43,528 nt of DNA. It comes from Chlorobiaceae bacterium (GTDB lineage Bacteria > Bacteroidota > Chlorobiia > Chlorobiales > Chlorobiaceae). Below the pieces are notes generated by a model. It had not been told where the DNA came from, searched no databases, and worked only from the letters and a program-made list of their open reading frames with translations. The translations under genes and the position numbers were made by a program. The DNA lies in NCBI GenBank assembly GCA_013334335.1, contig JAAXXR010000013.1:1-43528 (forward strand), written 5' to 3'. Shown here piece after piece: positions 8,447 through 16,929 of the stretch (position 1 is its first letter; each line of letters begins with the position of its first letter).

Positions 8447-9247
8447 ATGTCGCCCTTCAGTCCTGATCTGATACTTGATGAACTCGAAAGGAGGAATGTC
8501 GTCCCGATCCCGAGGTGGCATTTTCTCCTGCGCCGCTCCGTTTTCTGGATTCTTGCCGTCATTTCGGTCGTGACCGGGAGCCTCGCAATGGCTACAGCGA
8601 TCTACGTGTTCCTTGATCAGGATTTCGTGGTCGATCACGAGAACATCGCACGGTTTCTGGCACAACAGCCGCTCGTGGACAATATCATCGTCAGCATTCC
8701 CTACCTTTGGCTGACGGCGCTCATCCTGTTCATCCTTGTCGCCTATTACGGGTTCCGCCATACGCGAAAAGGGTATCGCTACCCGATGGTGAGCGTCATT
8801 GGCGGCTCGCTGCTGTTGAGCCTGCTGCTCAGTGGCGTGATGAACGTTTTCGACGTGGGCAAGATCCTGCATCGCTACCTCGTCGAGAATGTCGGGGGGT
8901 ATGACAGCCTCGTGTATGCAAACGAGCAGCGATGGTCCCAGGCCAGAAAGGGCTGGCTTGGAGGAAAGGTCGTGCGCGAAGTCAAAACCATGCAACTCCT
9001 CGTGGTCATGGACTATAAAAAACGTCTGTGGACGATAGACATGAGCGATGCCGAGCTCACTCCCGGAACGATGATCACCCCGGGCAAATACCTCAAGATA
9101 ACCGGGGCGACAACCGGAACCCTGACGTTCAGGGCGAGCACGGTACAGCCCTGGGAAAAGAGGTACCAGAAACATACCCGCATGTTGAAAAAGGAGCAGA
9201 TCGTCGTCCCGCATCGAAAATCACAGGATACGACCTACTCACTCTGA
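8447..9247 (+). CDS. Three-helix membrane protein, candidate anti-sigma factor
   Basis: A 266-residue membrane protein. Residues 1-30 are cytoplasmic-looking, with membrane helices at about 31-56, 81-103 and 113-135. A polar C-terminal domain of about 130 residues follows, with a beta-rich part (GKVVREVKTMQLLVVMDY, LTPGTMITPGKYLKITG) that could be a small barrel. It has no zinc-binding HxxxCxxC anti-sigma motif. Its position directly after the ECF sigma gene suggests it controls that factor; this is inference, as I do not recognise the family with certainty. Confidence 0.7.
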   Translation: MSPFSPDLILDELERRNVVPIPRWHFLLRRSVFWILAVISVVTGSLAMATAIYVFLDQDFVVDHENIARFLAQQPLVDNIIVSIPYLWLTALILFILVAYYGFRHTRKGYRYPMVSVIGGSLLLSLLLSGVMNVFDVGKILHRYLVENVGGYDSLVYANEQRWSQARKGWLGGKVVREVKTMQLLVVMDYKKRLWTIDMSDAELTPGTMITPGKYLKITGATTGTLTFRASTVQPWEKRYQKHTRMLKKEQIVVPHRKSQDTTYSL

Positions 9248-9714
9248 TCTCAGGCCATCAGCGTTCACTGGCAAGCGCTGATGACAGGATCATCACCATC
9301 TCCAGGACCTCGCTCATTCCGTGCAGCCGAACTGGCCTTTCATGTCTTCGAAAAGACGGCAAAACCCTGGTTGGGCAATTTCCTCCGTCTATTTACGCCG
9401 AGCCTTCCCATGCGGTGACGGTCAGGTCCGAATGAACGCGCTTCCTGTGGTGCCTTGCACGCAATGAGCGGACCGGCCTCCCTTTTTAAGATAAATTTTA
9501 ACGATCGTTAATAGTGGTTTAAGGATGCCGGGGTATTATTCAGGGGTCAGTGGTTACCAGTGCCTGACGATATGCCCCTTGGCCCGAGCAAAATCAGTTT
9601 TCACGGGTACTCGTTTTCGATGACAGCCCTGTTTGACGGATGCAGGTATTTTGTCGAGCATGTTGCCCGCAGCAACTGTCCGGAGGCCGAATAACAAATT
9701 CAAAGGAGATATCC
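9248..9714. other. Intergenic region with 14-bp palindrome
   Basis: No gene is seen in this stretch. Its one clear element is the palindrome at 9498-9511, preceded by two AT-rich TTTTAA words. The ribosome site of the next gene (AAGGAG) ends seven bases before 9715. Confidence 0.5.
9498..9511. promoter_or_regulatory. Palindromic operator candidate
   Basis: TTAACGATCGTTAA is a perfect 14-bp palindrome about 200 bases upstream of the second DUF1566 gene. A related site, TTAACAATTGTTAT, occurs at 32222-32235. The form TTAAC-N4-GTTA suits a dimeric regulator; its identity is unknown. Confidence 0.4.
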
Positions 9715-10239
9715 ATGAAAACACTCATTCTTTCAGCATTGCTGAACACCTCGAAGAGGCTTGCCGGAGTTATGCTGTTCGCATCGCTTGTCGTCCCAGC
9801 AGCCTTGCCCCAGGCTTATGCTGCCGAGGGCGCCGAATCTTCGTCGACGGCAGGGACCAGGGTCGGCGACAGCCATGGCGGTGGAAAAGTGGCCTACATT
9901 TACCGGAGCGGAGACCGTGGTTATGTGGCCGGTCAGGTTCATGGCCTGATTGCGGCGAAGGAGGACCTTGGTTATGGCTACACCTGGAATAAAGCAATAA
10001 AGGTTTGCCGGGACTACCGGGGAGCCGGTTTCAGCGACTGGCGTCTTCCGACAAAGGAGGAACTTACCAAACTGTATGTCAGCAGGTTCTCGATAGGCGG
10101 ATTCAAGGAGCGCCATTACTACTGGTCCTCAACCGAAAGCGATAACAACGACGCTTGGGATCAGAGTTTCCGTACCGGAGAGCACAATCTGGGCTACAAA
10201 CTCGACAACAACTATGTCAGGCCGGTCAGGACGTTCTGA
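9715..10239 (+). CDS. Secreted DUF1566-domain protein (copy 2)
   Basis: A 174-residue exported protein with a textbook signal peptide (about 1-36, cleavage after AYA). The mature domain is DUF1566/Lcl C-terminal type: HGGGKVAYIYRSGDRGYVAG, FSDWRLPTKEEL, YYWSSTES, and a terminal YVRPVRTF. It shares the GGG-VA-I-GD-GYV-G-HG-EDLG framework with the protein at 6739-7368, so the two are paralogues flanking the ECF sigma operon. Start at 9715 is fixed by AAGGAG seven bases upstream. Likely periplasmic or surface-exposed; ligand unknown. A link to the sigma factor is inferred only from position. Confidence 0.85.
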   Translation: MKTLILSALLNTSKRLAGVMLFASLVVPAALPQAYAAEGAESSSTAGTRVGDSHGGGKVAYIYRSGDRGYVAGQVHGLIAAKEDLGYGYTWNKAIKVCRDYRGAGFSDWRLPTKEELTKLYVSRFSIGGFKERHYYWSSTESDNNDAWDQSFRTGEHNLGYKLDNNYVRPVRTF

Positions 10240-10511
10240 GCTCGAACAGCACCTGCAGGTAACCGCCTTCATCAGCTGTTCCCTGGTGGATGCACGTCGG
10301 GTTTGAACGAGACGTGATGCGCCATGCAGGTGCTCTCTGCGACGGTGAGGTACTCCGACAGACAGGGAAGGTGATGGGAGCGTCGGTCATAGTTTCCAGA
10401 CGCATTTTTTTTCAGCTCGCACTACGGCGCCGTTACGGTTACCGGTGTTGATATCCGCGAAGGATCATCGACAGTGAGCTTTTTGAGTAACAACCTACGA
10501 ATGAATTGATC

Positions 10512-11039
10512 ATGAACGCATACATCCGACCTTTGGCGACTCCGCTTGCCATCGGTGCATTTACGATTTCTGCCATTACTGGTGTCCTGATTTTTTTTGA
10601 TATTGAAATTGGTCTTGTCGAGCCGGTCCATAAATGGCTCAGTTGGTTGCTTGTCGGCAGCGTCATGCTGCATGTGGTCTCGAACCGGAAATCCTTTGCC
10701 GGATATTTTTCGAGAAAACCGGCGATGTTCATCATGGGAGCTGCGGCATTGGTTGCGGTCGGTTCACTGTTGCCGTTATTCGGTGAGGAGGAAGAGGATG
10801 GCGAACGTGCTGGCGCGGTGGCCGCAGCCAAGGCGCTTGAATCGGCATCTTTCGAGACCGTGGCCCTGGTGGTCAGGACAACCCCTGCCGAGCTTTCCAG
10901 GCGCCTTGCCGCCGATGGTTTGTCGGTGAGCGACAACTCGATGAGCATCACTGAGATTGCCGCACGTAACGGCAAAGAGGGGAGTGAGGTACTTGCCTCT
11001 GTTCTTGGCAAAACGCGAGGTAAGCCGGACAGGGATTGA
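10512..11039 (+). CDS. DUF4405-like small membrane protein
   Basis: A 175-residue protein with three membrane helices (about 11-30, 40-57, 72-90) and a polar tail of 85 residues. Helix 2 and its entry carry two His residues (VHKW at 40 and MLHVV at 54), as in DUF4405 proteins, which resemble small b-type cytochromes; haem binding is plausible. The tail has an acidic stretch (GEEEEDGE) and two helix-like segments. An ATG at 10512 was chosen over a TTG two codons earlier. It lies 24 bases before the response regulator gene, so it probably belongs to the same unit and may be a redox element or target of it. Confidence 0.75.
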   Translation: MNAYIRPLATPLAIGAFTISAITGVLIFFDIEIGLVEPVHKWLSWLLVGSVMLHVVSNRKSFAGYFSRKPAMFIMGAAALVAVGSLLPLFGEEEEDGERAGAVAAAKALESASFETVALVVRTTPAELSRRLAADGLSVSDNSMSITEIAARNGKEGSEVLASVLGKTRGKPDRD

Positions 11040-11063
11040 GATGGTCATTAACCGGAGGCATGC

Positions 11064-11744
11064 ATGAGAGTTCTCATAATCGAAGATGAACCGGGAATTG
11101 CCCGATTTCTCAAGGAAGGGCTTGAAGAGGAGTGTTACGCCGTCGACGTTGCCTCAGATGGCAAAAGCGGGCTCGATTTTGCCATGGTCAACGACTATGA
11201 CCTGATCCTTCTTGACTGGATGGTTCCGGGCATCAGCGGAGTCGAGGTCTGCCGGAATATCCGCCAGTCGGGAAGCAGCGTGCCCATTCTGTTCCTGACC
11301 GCAAGGGATACCCTCGAGGACGTGGTGTTCGGGCTTGAGAGTGGTGCCAATGATTACATTAAAAAACCCTTTGAATTCGAAGAGGTACTTGCCCGCATCC
11401 GGGTGCAGCTCAGAAGTTCGAATCAGGACGGGGATTCACTCTCTGCCGGGCCGCTCACCATCAATCCCGTGACCCACCAGGTATTTTGCGGCAGCTGTGA
11501 GCTTTCGCTGACTCCTAAAGAGTTTGCCCTTCTCGAATATCTGGTACGCAACAAGGACCGGCCATGCTCGAGGAGCCGGATCATCGAGCATGTATGGGAC
11601 ACACAGTTCTATTCAGACACCTCCGTCATCGACGTCTATATCAACTTTCTCCGTCGGAAACTCGAGGCGGCAGGGTGCGATAACCTGATCCAGACCATGA
11701 GGGGCATTGGCTACATCGTCCGCGAAAACGTCAAGGGGGTCTGA
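11064..11744 (+). CDS. OmpR-family response regulator
   Basis: A 226-residue two-component regulator. The receiver domain (1-118) has the acidic pair EDE, the phosphorylated Asp in LILLDWMVPG and the conserved Lys in YIKKPFEF. The C-terminal winged helix (about 128-222) ends with the usual RGIGYIVRE. Start is fixed by GGAGG five bases upstream. Its stop overlaps the kinase start by one base (TGATG), so the two are translationally coupled. It resembles CusR/CopR/QseB-type regulators; the likely targets are the flanking cytochrome genes. Confidence 0.95.
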   Translation: MRVLIIEDEPGIARFLKEGLEEECYAVDVASDGKSGLDFAMVNDYDLILLDWMVPGISGVEVCRNIRQSGSSVPILFLTARDTLEDVVFGLESGANDYIKKPFEFEEVLARIRVQLRSSNQDGDSLSAGPLTINPVTHQVFCGSCELSLTPKEFALLEYLVRNKDRPCSRSRIIEHVWDTQFYSDTSVIDVYINFLRRKLEAAGCDNLIQTMRGIGYIVRENVKGV

Positions 11745-13225
11745 TGCATTCACCAGGGGGCCCTCCGGGTGTGTCCGGACGGCGGATGTTTCCCGCGATG
11801 AGCCTGCGCAACCGGATCGCGTTGTATTATACCGGCACGACGGCGGTGCTGATGGCCGTCGTTTTCGCGCTTATTTTCCTGACGGTCGATCGGGTGGTCT
11901 ACAGCCATTTCGACGAGGAACTCCGGCATGAAGTGAGCGAAACCCTTTCCAAGGATCACGTGCAGGAGCACGACATCTGCGAGTTCGACCGGCTTAAAGC
12001 GGTCGGGCTGGATGAAGCCCGGGTCGGTGACCGCCTGCACTCCTCACAGGACATAAAAAAAGTCGCCGATATCGATCCCGACTATGTCCAGCTGGTTGAC
12101 AGCAACGGACAGATTGTCAGCAGGACTGCCAATCTTGCCCGCAACGTCCTCATCTTCACTCCCTCCTATTCGGGTGTTCGTTTCTACAACGCCGAACTCG
12201 CTCAATCCACCATGCGTCAGGTGCAGGTTCCCCTCGTCGACCGGAGCGGAACCGTCAAAGGCTACCTGATTGTTGCCGTTCCCCTGAAAAGTGCCATGAT
12301 GATATTGCGGGACCTGAAATACATCGTGATCGCCTGGTACCCGGTAATCATCATTGCGCTGTTCGGTCTTACCCGGTTGATAGCGTCCAGGAGCATACGG
12401 CCGATCGAGGAGGTCATCGCCACAGCGGAATCCATCACGCAGGCCAATTTTGACCGGCGCATGCCGCTTCCGGCCAGACAGGACGAGCTCTACCGGTTGA
12501 GCGCGACGATCAATGCGCTGCTCGACCGTCTCCAGGACGCGTTCCGGCGGGAAAAGCAGTTCACCGCCGACGCATCCCACGAACTGAAGACCCCCCTGGC
12601 CGTCGTGAAGGGGACTCTCGATGTCCTGGTCCGGAAGCCGCGGGATGTCGTCCACTACGAAGATCGGGTCCGCTACTGCCTCGACGAACTGAACCGCATG
12701 GCGCGCCTGATCGACCAGCTTTTGCTGCTTGCAAGAAGCGAAAGCGATTCGTCGAGCCCGAATATCGCTCCTGTCGATGTTGGTGAGGTGATCGCCACCG
12801 TCCTGTCGAGAGTTGAACCCCTTGCCGCAGCCCGGCACCGGTCGATCGATACGAAGATCGGATTTTCCGGCAGGGTCTCCGCGGATCCTGCCATGCTCGA
12901 GATGATGCTCGCCAATATTCTGTCCAACGCGCTCAAATACTCGCCGGAGGGATCCGTCGTGGAGATCCGGACCGGTGCTCAGAACGGCACCGCTTTCTGC
13001 ACCATTGCCGACCATGGCATCGGCATTCCGGATTCGAAGCTGCAGAGTATCTTCGATCGGTTCTATCGGGTCGACGAATCGAGAAGTTCGAGCACGGGGG
13101 GGTCCGGCCTCGGCCTGTCGATCGTCAGGCGACTTGCCGATCTCCAGCATATCGGCGTCGAGGTTTCAAGCCGGGAGAAGTTGGGCACCACGTTTACGCT
13201 CATCTTTCCCGTCGTTCGGAATTAA
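11744..13225 (+). CDS. Sensor histidine kinase partner of the OmpR regulator
   Basis: A 493-residue membrane kinase: a first membrane helix (about 27-48), a periplasmic sensor loop of about 140 residues, a second helix (about 190-212), HAMP, a DHp domain with DASHELKTPL and an ATPase domain (NILSNALKYS, then DHGIGIP and GGSGLGLSI). The start shares one base with the regulator's stop codon. An ATG 15 codons later (MFPAMS) is also possible. The periplasmic loop contains EHDICEFD but no obvious ligand motif. By synteny it senses a signal tied to the cytochrome pathway encoded downstream; metal or redox sensing is a guess. Confidence 0.93.
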   Translation: MHSPGGPPGVSGRRMFPAMSLRNRIALYYTGTTAVLMAVVFALIFLTVDRVVYSHFDEELRHEVSETLSKDHVQEHDICEFDRLKAVGLDEARVGDRLHSSQDIKKVADIDPDYVQLVDSNGQIVSRTANLARNVLIFTPSYSGVRFYNAELAQSTMRQVQVPLVDRSGTVKGYLIVAVPLKSAMMILRDLKYIVIAWYPVIIIALFGLTRLIASRSIRPIEEVIATAESITQANFDRRMPLPARQDELYRLSATINALLDRLQDAFRREKQFTADASHELKTPLAVVKGTLDVLVRKPRDVVHYEDRVRYCLDELNRMARLIDQLLLLARSESDSSSPNIAPVDVGEVIATVLSRVEPLAAARHRSIDTKIGFSGRVSADPAMLEMMLANILSNALKYSPEGSVVEIRTGAQNGTAFCTIADHGIGIPDSKLQSIFDRFYRVDESRSSSTGGSGLGLSIVRRLADLQHIGVEVSSREKLGTTFTLIFPVVRN

Positions 13226-13226
13226 C

Positions 13227-13260
13227 CATTTTTTAAGCCGGGCTTCAGCTCATTTTAAGC
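13227..13260 (+). promoter_or_regulatory. Direct-repeat operator candidate upstream of cytochrome genes
   Basis: TTTTAAGC occurs at 13231-13238 and again at 13253-13260, a spacing of 22 bases (two turns of DNA), just before the b-type cytochrome gene. OmpR-family regulators bind direct repeats with about 11-base periodicity, so this may be the site of the regulator encoded at 11064-11744. Confidence 0.4.
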
Positions 13261-13311
13261 TGCATCCGATATCTTTTCCCATTGATCAACCCTGGGAAAA
13301 GCTGTCGAAAT

Positions 13312-13899
13312 ATGTGGCGATCTGTGCTTGTCCAGAGGGCGTTTCCTCTGGCGCTCTCCTATATCCTTCTTCTTGCGGCGGCATTGTCGCTCGATTATCT
13401 GCTTCATATTGCGGGGCTCTCCTGGGCAGGACGTTACCTGGGGGTTTCGGGGACCGCTTTTCTGATACTTTCATTCGCCTATTCCGCTCGCAAGCAAAAA
13501 CGCGTCAAGCACGGTACGTTGAGGTTTTTTCTGCGCTTGCACTGCAACGCCGGATGGGTGGGCACCTTGATGATCATGGTCCATTCGGGTGTGCACTTCA
13601 ATGCGCTGCTGCCGTGGGCGGCAACCGGGCTGATGCTGGTGGTCACGGCAAGCGGCCACACCGGCCAGTACCTTCTCAGGAAGTTCAGGGAGGAGGTCCG
13701 GATCAAGAAAAAGCAGCTCGGACTGGCCGTCGGGAAGGAAGCGGACGACTATGGAGCCGATCTGCAGCTGTTCTGGGATTCGATGACTGTCAGGGCACTT
13801 GAACAATGGCGCTCCATTCATATGCCCCTGGTCTCGGTCCTGCTGGCCTTGACCATACTACACATACTGTCCGTAGCTTTTTTCCTGAACTGGGGGTAA
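13312..13899 (+). CDS. Cytochrome b-like membrane protein
   Basis: A 195-residue protein with about five membrane segments (about 10-30, 45-58, 78-98, 101-117, 172-192). His residues sit in the later segments in the arrangement expected for b-haem ligation: H77, H91/H95, H116, H170 and H184. It lies four bases upstream of the multiheme cytochrome gene, so it is a likely quinol-side or membrane partner passing electrons to or from it. Start at 13312 (ATG) is preferred over a TTG at 13282. Function in a defined pathway cannot be read from sequence; extracellular or periplasmic electron transfer is the general setting. Confidence 0.78.
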   Translation: MWRSVLVQRAFPLALSYILLLAAALSLDYLLHIAGLSWAGRYLGVSGTAFLILSFAYSARKQKRVKHGTLRFFLRLHCNAGWVGTLMIMVHSGVHFNALLPWAATGLMLVVTASGHTGQYLLRKFREEVRIKKKQLGLAVGKEADDYGADLQLFWDSMTVRALEQWRSIHMPLVSVLLALTILHILSVAFFLNWG

Positions 13900-13902
13900 T
13901 TG

Positions 13903-15021
13903 GTGAAATCGATCTTCATATTCATCGGAGTATCTGTCTTGCTGGCAATCCTGGCGCTGGCCTATCCCGAACTCATGCTCAACCCCGGTCCGCTCACGAA
14001 AGGGCATCATGGACTCGGCAGGAGTTGCCTGAGCTGCCACGCTCCGTTCAGCGGGGCATCTTCGGCTCGATGCCTGAGCTGTCACCAACCGGATGATATC
14101 GGTATCAGGAGCGTGTCGGGCAAATTGCTTCCTGAAAACACCTCCAGGGTTGCGTTTCACCGAGGACTGCCCAAAAATTCCTGTATCGAATGCCATACCG
14201 ATCACAAGGGGCGCCTTGCATCAAAAGCCATCAAGACCTTCAGGCACGAGTACCTCTCCCCATCGCTCAGCAACAATTGCCGAGCCTGTCACCTGGACCA
14301 GAAGCCTGCGGATCGCCTGCATCGCCTGGTCGACATGAACTGTGTAAGCTGTCATAGTACCCGCGAATGGAAGCCCGCACTGTTCAGGCATGATATGCTT
14401 GATGCGAACATTTCGGCAAACTGTTCCGCATGCCACAAAGCAGACCGACCGCTCGACAGCCTGCATCGGAATACCGGAGAGAACTGTGCCGTCTGTCACC
14501 GGACGGGGGCATGGAAGCCGGCGACATTCGATCACAAGAGACTTGGTGCCGGGACATCGTGCGTCAGTTGCCACAAAGCAGATCGCCCGCTTGACAGCAT
14601 GCACCGGAACACCGGCGCGAACTGTGCCGTCTGTCACCGGACGGTGGCGTGGAAGCCGGCGACGTTCGATCACGGGAAGCTTATTGCCGGGACGTCGTGC
14701 ATCAGCTGCCACAAGGCCGATTTGCCGAATGACCGCATGCATGCGGATGCCGGGACGAACTGCACGACCTGCCATGGAACGCGTGCCTGGAAGCCGTCGA
14801 CGTTCAACCATGAGCGGTTTTTCAGACTTGACGGCGACCATCGTGCAGGTTGCCGAACCTGTCATGCCGATGCAGGCAACTACAAAAAATACAGCTGCTA
14901 CGGCTGCCATGAGCATTCGCCCGCCAGTATCGCGGCCGAACATCGGGAGGAGGGGATAGCCAACTATCAGAATTGCGTCAAATGCCATCGAAGCGCCGAT
15001 GAGCAAGAACGGGATGATTAA
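13903..15021 (+). CDS. Membrane-anchored cytochrome with 14 CxxCH motifs
   Basis: A 372-residue multiheme c-type cytochrome. An N-terminal helix (about 2-24) without a clear cleavage site should anchor it in the membrane, with the rest in the periplasm. I count 14 CxxCH haem-attachment motifs: CLSCH twice, CVSCH twice, CAVCH twice, and one each of CIECH, CRACH, CSACH, CISCH, CTTCH, CRTCH, CYGCH and CVKCH. The middle is built from 46-residue units (CHKADRPLDS...HRNTG...CAVCHRT...AWKPATFDH). Start GTG at 13903 has GGGGGT upstream; a TTG at 13900 is the alternative. With the b-type cytochrome before it, it forms an electron wire across the periplasm; donor and acceptor are unknown. Confidence 0.93.
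   Translation: MKSIFIFIGVSVLLAILALAYPELMLNPGPLTKGHHGLGRSCLSCHAPFSGASSARCLSCHQPDDIGIRSVSGKLLPENTSRVAFHRGLPKNSCIECHTDHKGRLASKAIKTFRHEYLSPSLSNNCRACHLDQKPADRLHRLVDMNCVSCHSTREWKPALFRHDMLDANISANCSACHKADRPLDSLHRNTGENCAVCHRTGAWKPATFDHKRLGAGTSCVSCHKADRPLDSMHRNTGANCAVCHRTVAWKPATFDHGKLIAGTSCISCHKADLPNDRMHADAGTNCTTCHGTRAWKPSTFNHERFFRLDGDHRAGCRTCHADAGNYKKYSCYGCHEHSPASIAAEHREEGIANYQNCVKCHRSADEQERDD
14433..14820 (+). repeat. 138-bp tandem repeat inside the multiheme cytochrome gene
   Basis: The word CCACAAAG/CCACAAGG recurs at 14433, 14571 and 14709, exactly 138 bases (46 codons) apart. The first two units are nearly identical at DNA level, which points to recent internal duplication. Each unit brings two CxxCH motifs. 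Confidence 0.85.
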
Positions 15022-15060
15022 TCCCATTGAACCCCGGCCATGATCCGACCGCCGGAAACG

Positions 15061-16899
15061 TCAGCAGGTACATGCCGGCAGGGTGAAGTGGAATGACGAC
15101 CCTTTTCCCCGCCGGCTTTCCACGCCTACGGAACCCCCGTGGGCATTGACGATCTCCCTGACGATTGACAGGCCAAGGCCGATGCCAGATTTCTCATCCT
15201 GGCCTGGAACCCGGTAAAACTGGTCGAACAGGTGCTTCAGGTGTTCCGGGGCGATGCCTTCACCGGTGTCCGTTACCGAAAACCTGATGCCGGAAAGCTC
15301 AGCCTCAGCCTTGACGACGATCGTGCTTCCAGGCCGGGAAAAACGGATCGCGTTTGACAGGAGGTTGGCAAAAACATGCCCGATACTCGCCGCATCCGCA
15401 GTGATGCACGGCAGGTCCGTTGGAACGTCCACGATCACTGAAACCCCTTTGGAGATCAGCTCCTGCATGAACGGGTCTGTTCCGGCCCTGACCAGGGCTT
15501 CCGGTGTGTGCTGGAGCAGTTTCAGCCGCGCCCTGCCCGATTCGATACGGTTAAGGTCAAGCAGATCGTCGAGAATGTCCGCAAGCCGTTCGCTGTCTTC
15601 ACCGGCGGTATGGAGCAGCTCGGCCTGCTGCCCATTCAGGGGGCCGATGCGCTGTTCGAGTAGGAGGTGGATGACCATGCGCAGCGACGTCAGGGGCGTG
15701 CGCAACTGATGTGAGACGGTCGATACGACCCCCCGTTTCAGCTCTTTCTGTTCGTGCACCTGGGTCATATCCTGCAGCAGGAGCACCGTTCCGTTGGCTC
15801 CGTTCGAATCGGGAAGCGCGGGGACTGGAATGGCAGCAGCCTTGAAAAAGAATTCGCGGTTTTCGATGAATTTCTGGATGTAGCCGAAGCCATCGGTTTC
15901 AACCGCCTCGCCTTTTCCGGCGGCTCGCCGGAGCAGTTCCGGAAGCCAGGGGTAATCGGTGTTCTGTGCCGATGTCCCGGGTTTCAGGCCAAAAATCCTG
16001 ATCGCTGATTGCGTTGCCACATCCACCCTCTCCTCGGCGTCGAACAGCGCGATCGGCGTCGGCAGTATATTCATGATCTCCTGCGTGACCCGTCGGGTCC
16101 TGTCCAGCTTTTCGCTATCGCGTTGACGCACCGTTTTCAGGGTTGAGGTCATTTCGTTGAATGCCCGGGAGAGCTGCCCGATTTCATCGTTGGAGCTGCT
16201 TACAGCAATCAGGTCGAGGTTGCCGTTTCTGATCTCCTGTGCGGAATCGATGAGTTTGCCTATGGGCCGCAGGATCCACCGGCGGGTCTGGTAGCTGAAG
16301 ATGATCGCCACAGCAGCGCAGGCGAGGATGGCGACAAGGATGCGGGTATGTGCCGACGTGGCCGTGATTCTGGCCGAATGGTTCGCCTCATTCATGTTCG
16401 ACTGGTTCATGTCGAGAATCTGCCGGGTGAGCGTGACGATCTCCGTGTGCAGCGGCACGAGGCTCCTGAAGTAGAGCATCCTCCTTCGTTCGAGCGGCGC
16501 CGATGCGTCGGTGACCTGGTGCAGAACCGATACGTAACGGCCGAACAGAGTTGCGGTCCGTTCCGCCCGCTCTTTTTCACCCGGCAGGGTGATGTTGCCG
16601 AGTTCAACCTCGAGGGCCTGCCTGAATTGGTGCTCGCTGTCAGCGATATCGCGCAGGTCGGTTCCCTGCTGTTCCGTGAAGGAAAAAAGGATGTCGCGGT
16701 CTATTTTTTCGAGTGCCTCCTTCATCTCCTGGCAGGCCGTCACGCTACGGTAATTCTGCCTGAGGATGACGTCGATGGCGTTACCGAGACGGTCGATCTG
16801 CTGGAAGGTGAGCAGGGCCATGATCGCGATGATGGCCAGCAACCCTCCGAATCCGAGGGCGAGTTTGTGCCGGAGACTTATCATGTTTTTTTGCTGCAT
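15061..16899 (-). CDS. KinB/NtrY-like sensor histidine kinase
   Basis: A 612-residue kinase. Membrane helices at about 12-32 and 185-205 enclose a helical periplasmic sensor domain of about 150 residues. Then come HAMP (about 206-260), a PAS domain (about 272-385, NILPTPIALFDAEERV), DHp with the His in VSTVSHQLRTPL and the ATPase domain (NLLSNAIRFS, DTGEGIA, GIGLGLSI). The order HAMP-PAS-DHp is that of KinB, which pairs with the NtrC-type regulator AlgB; an NtrC-type regulator is encoded two genes upstream. It follows the permease gene by 30 bases. ATG at 16884 is an alternative start. Confidence 0.92.
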   Translation of the reverse strand: MQQKNMISLRHKLALGFGGLLAIIAIMALLTFQQIDRLGNAIDVILRQNYRSVTACQEMKEALEKIDRDILFSFTEQQGTDLRDIADSEHQFRQALEVELGNITLPGEKERAERTATLFGRYVSVLHQVTDASAPLERRRMLYFRSLVPLHTEIVTLTRQILDMNQSNMNEANHSARITATSAHTRILVAILACAAVAIIFSYQTRRWILRPIGKLIDSAQEIRNGNLDLIAVSSSNDEIGQLSRAFNEMTSTLKTVRQRDSEKLDRTRRVTQEIMNILPTPIALFDAEERVDVATQSAIRIFGLKPGTSAQNTDYPWLPELLRRAAGKGEAVETDGFGYIQKFIENREFFFKAAAIPVPALPDSNGANGTVLLLQDMTQVHEQKELKRGVVSTVSHQLRTPLTSLRMVIHLLLEQRIGPLNGQQAELLHTAGEDSERLADILDDLLDLNRIESGRARLKLLQHTPEALVRAGTDPFMQELISKGVSVIVDVPTDLPCITADAASIGHVFANLLSNAIRFSRPGSTIVVKAEAELSGIRFSVTDTGEGIAPEHLKHLFDQFYRVPGQDEKSGIGLGLSIVREIVNAHGGSVGVESRRGKGSSFHFTLPACTC

Positions 16900-16929
16900 G
16901 GATGTTCGTGCCGGTCGAGTCGTGACGGA

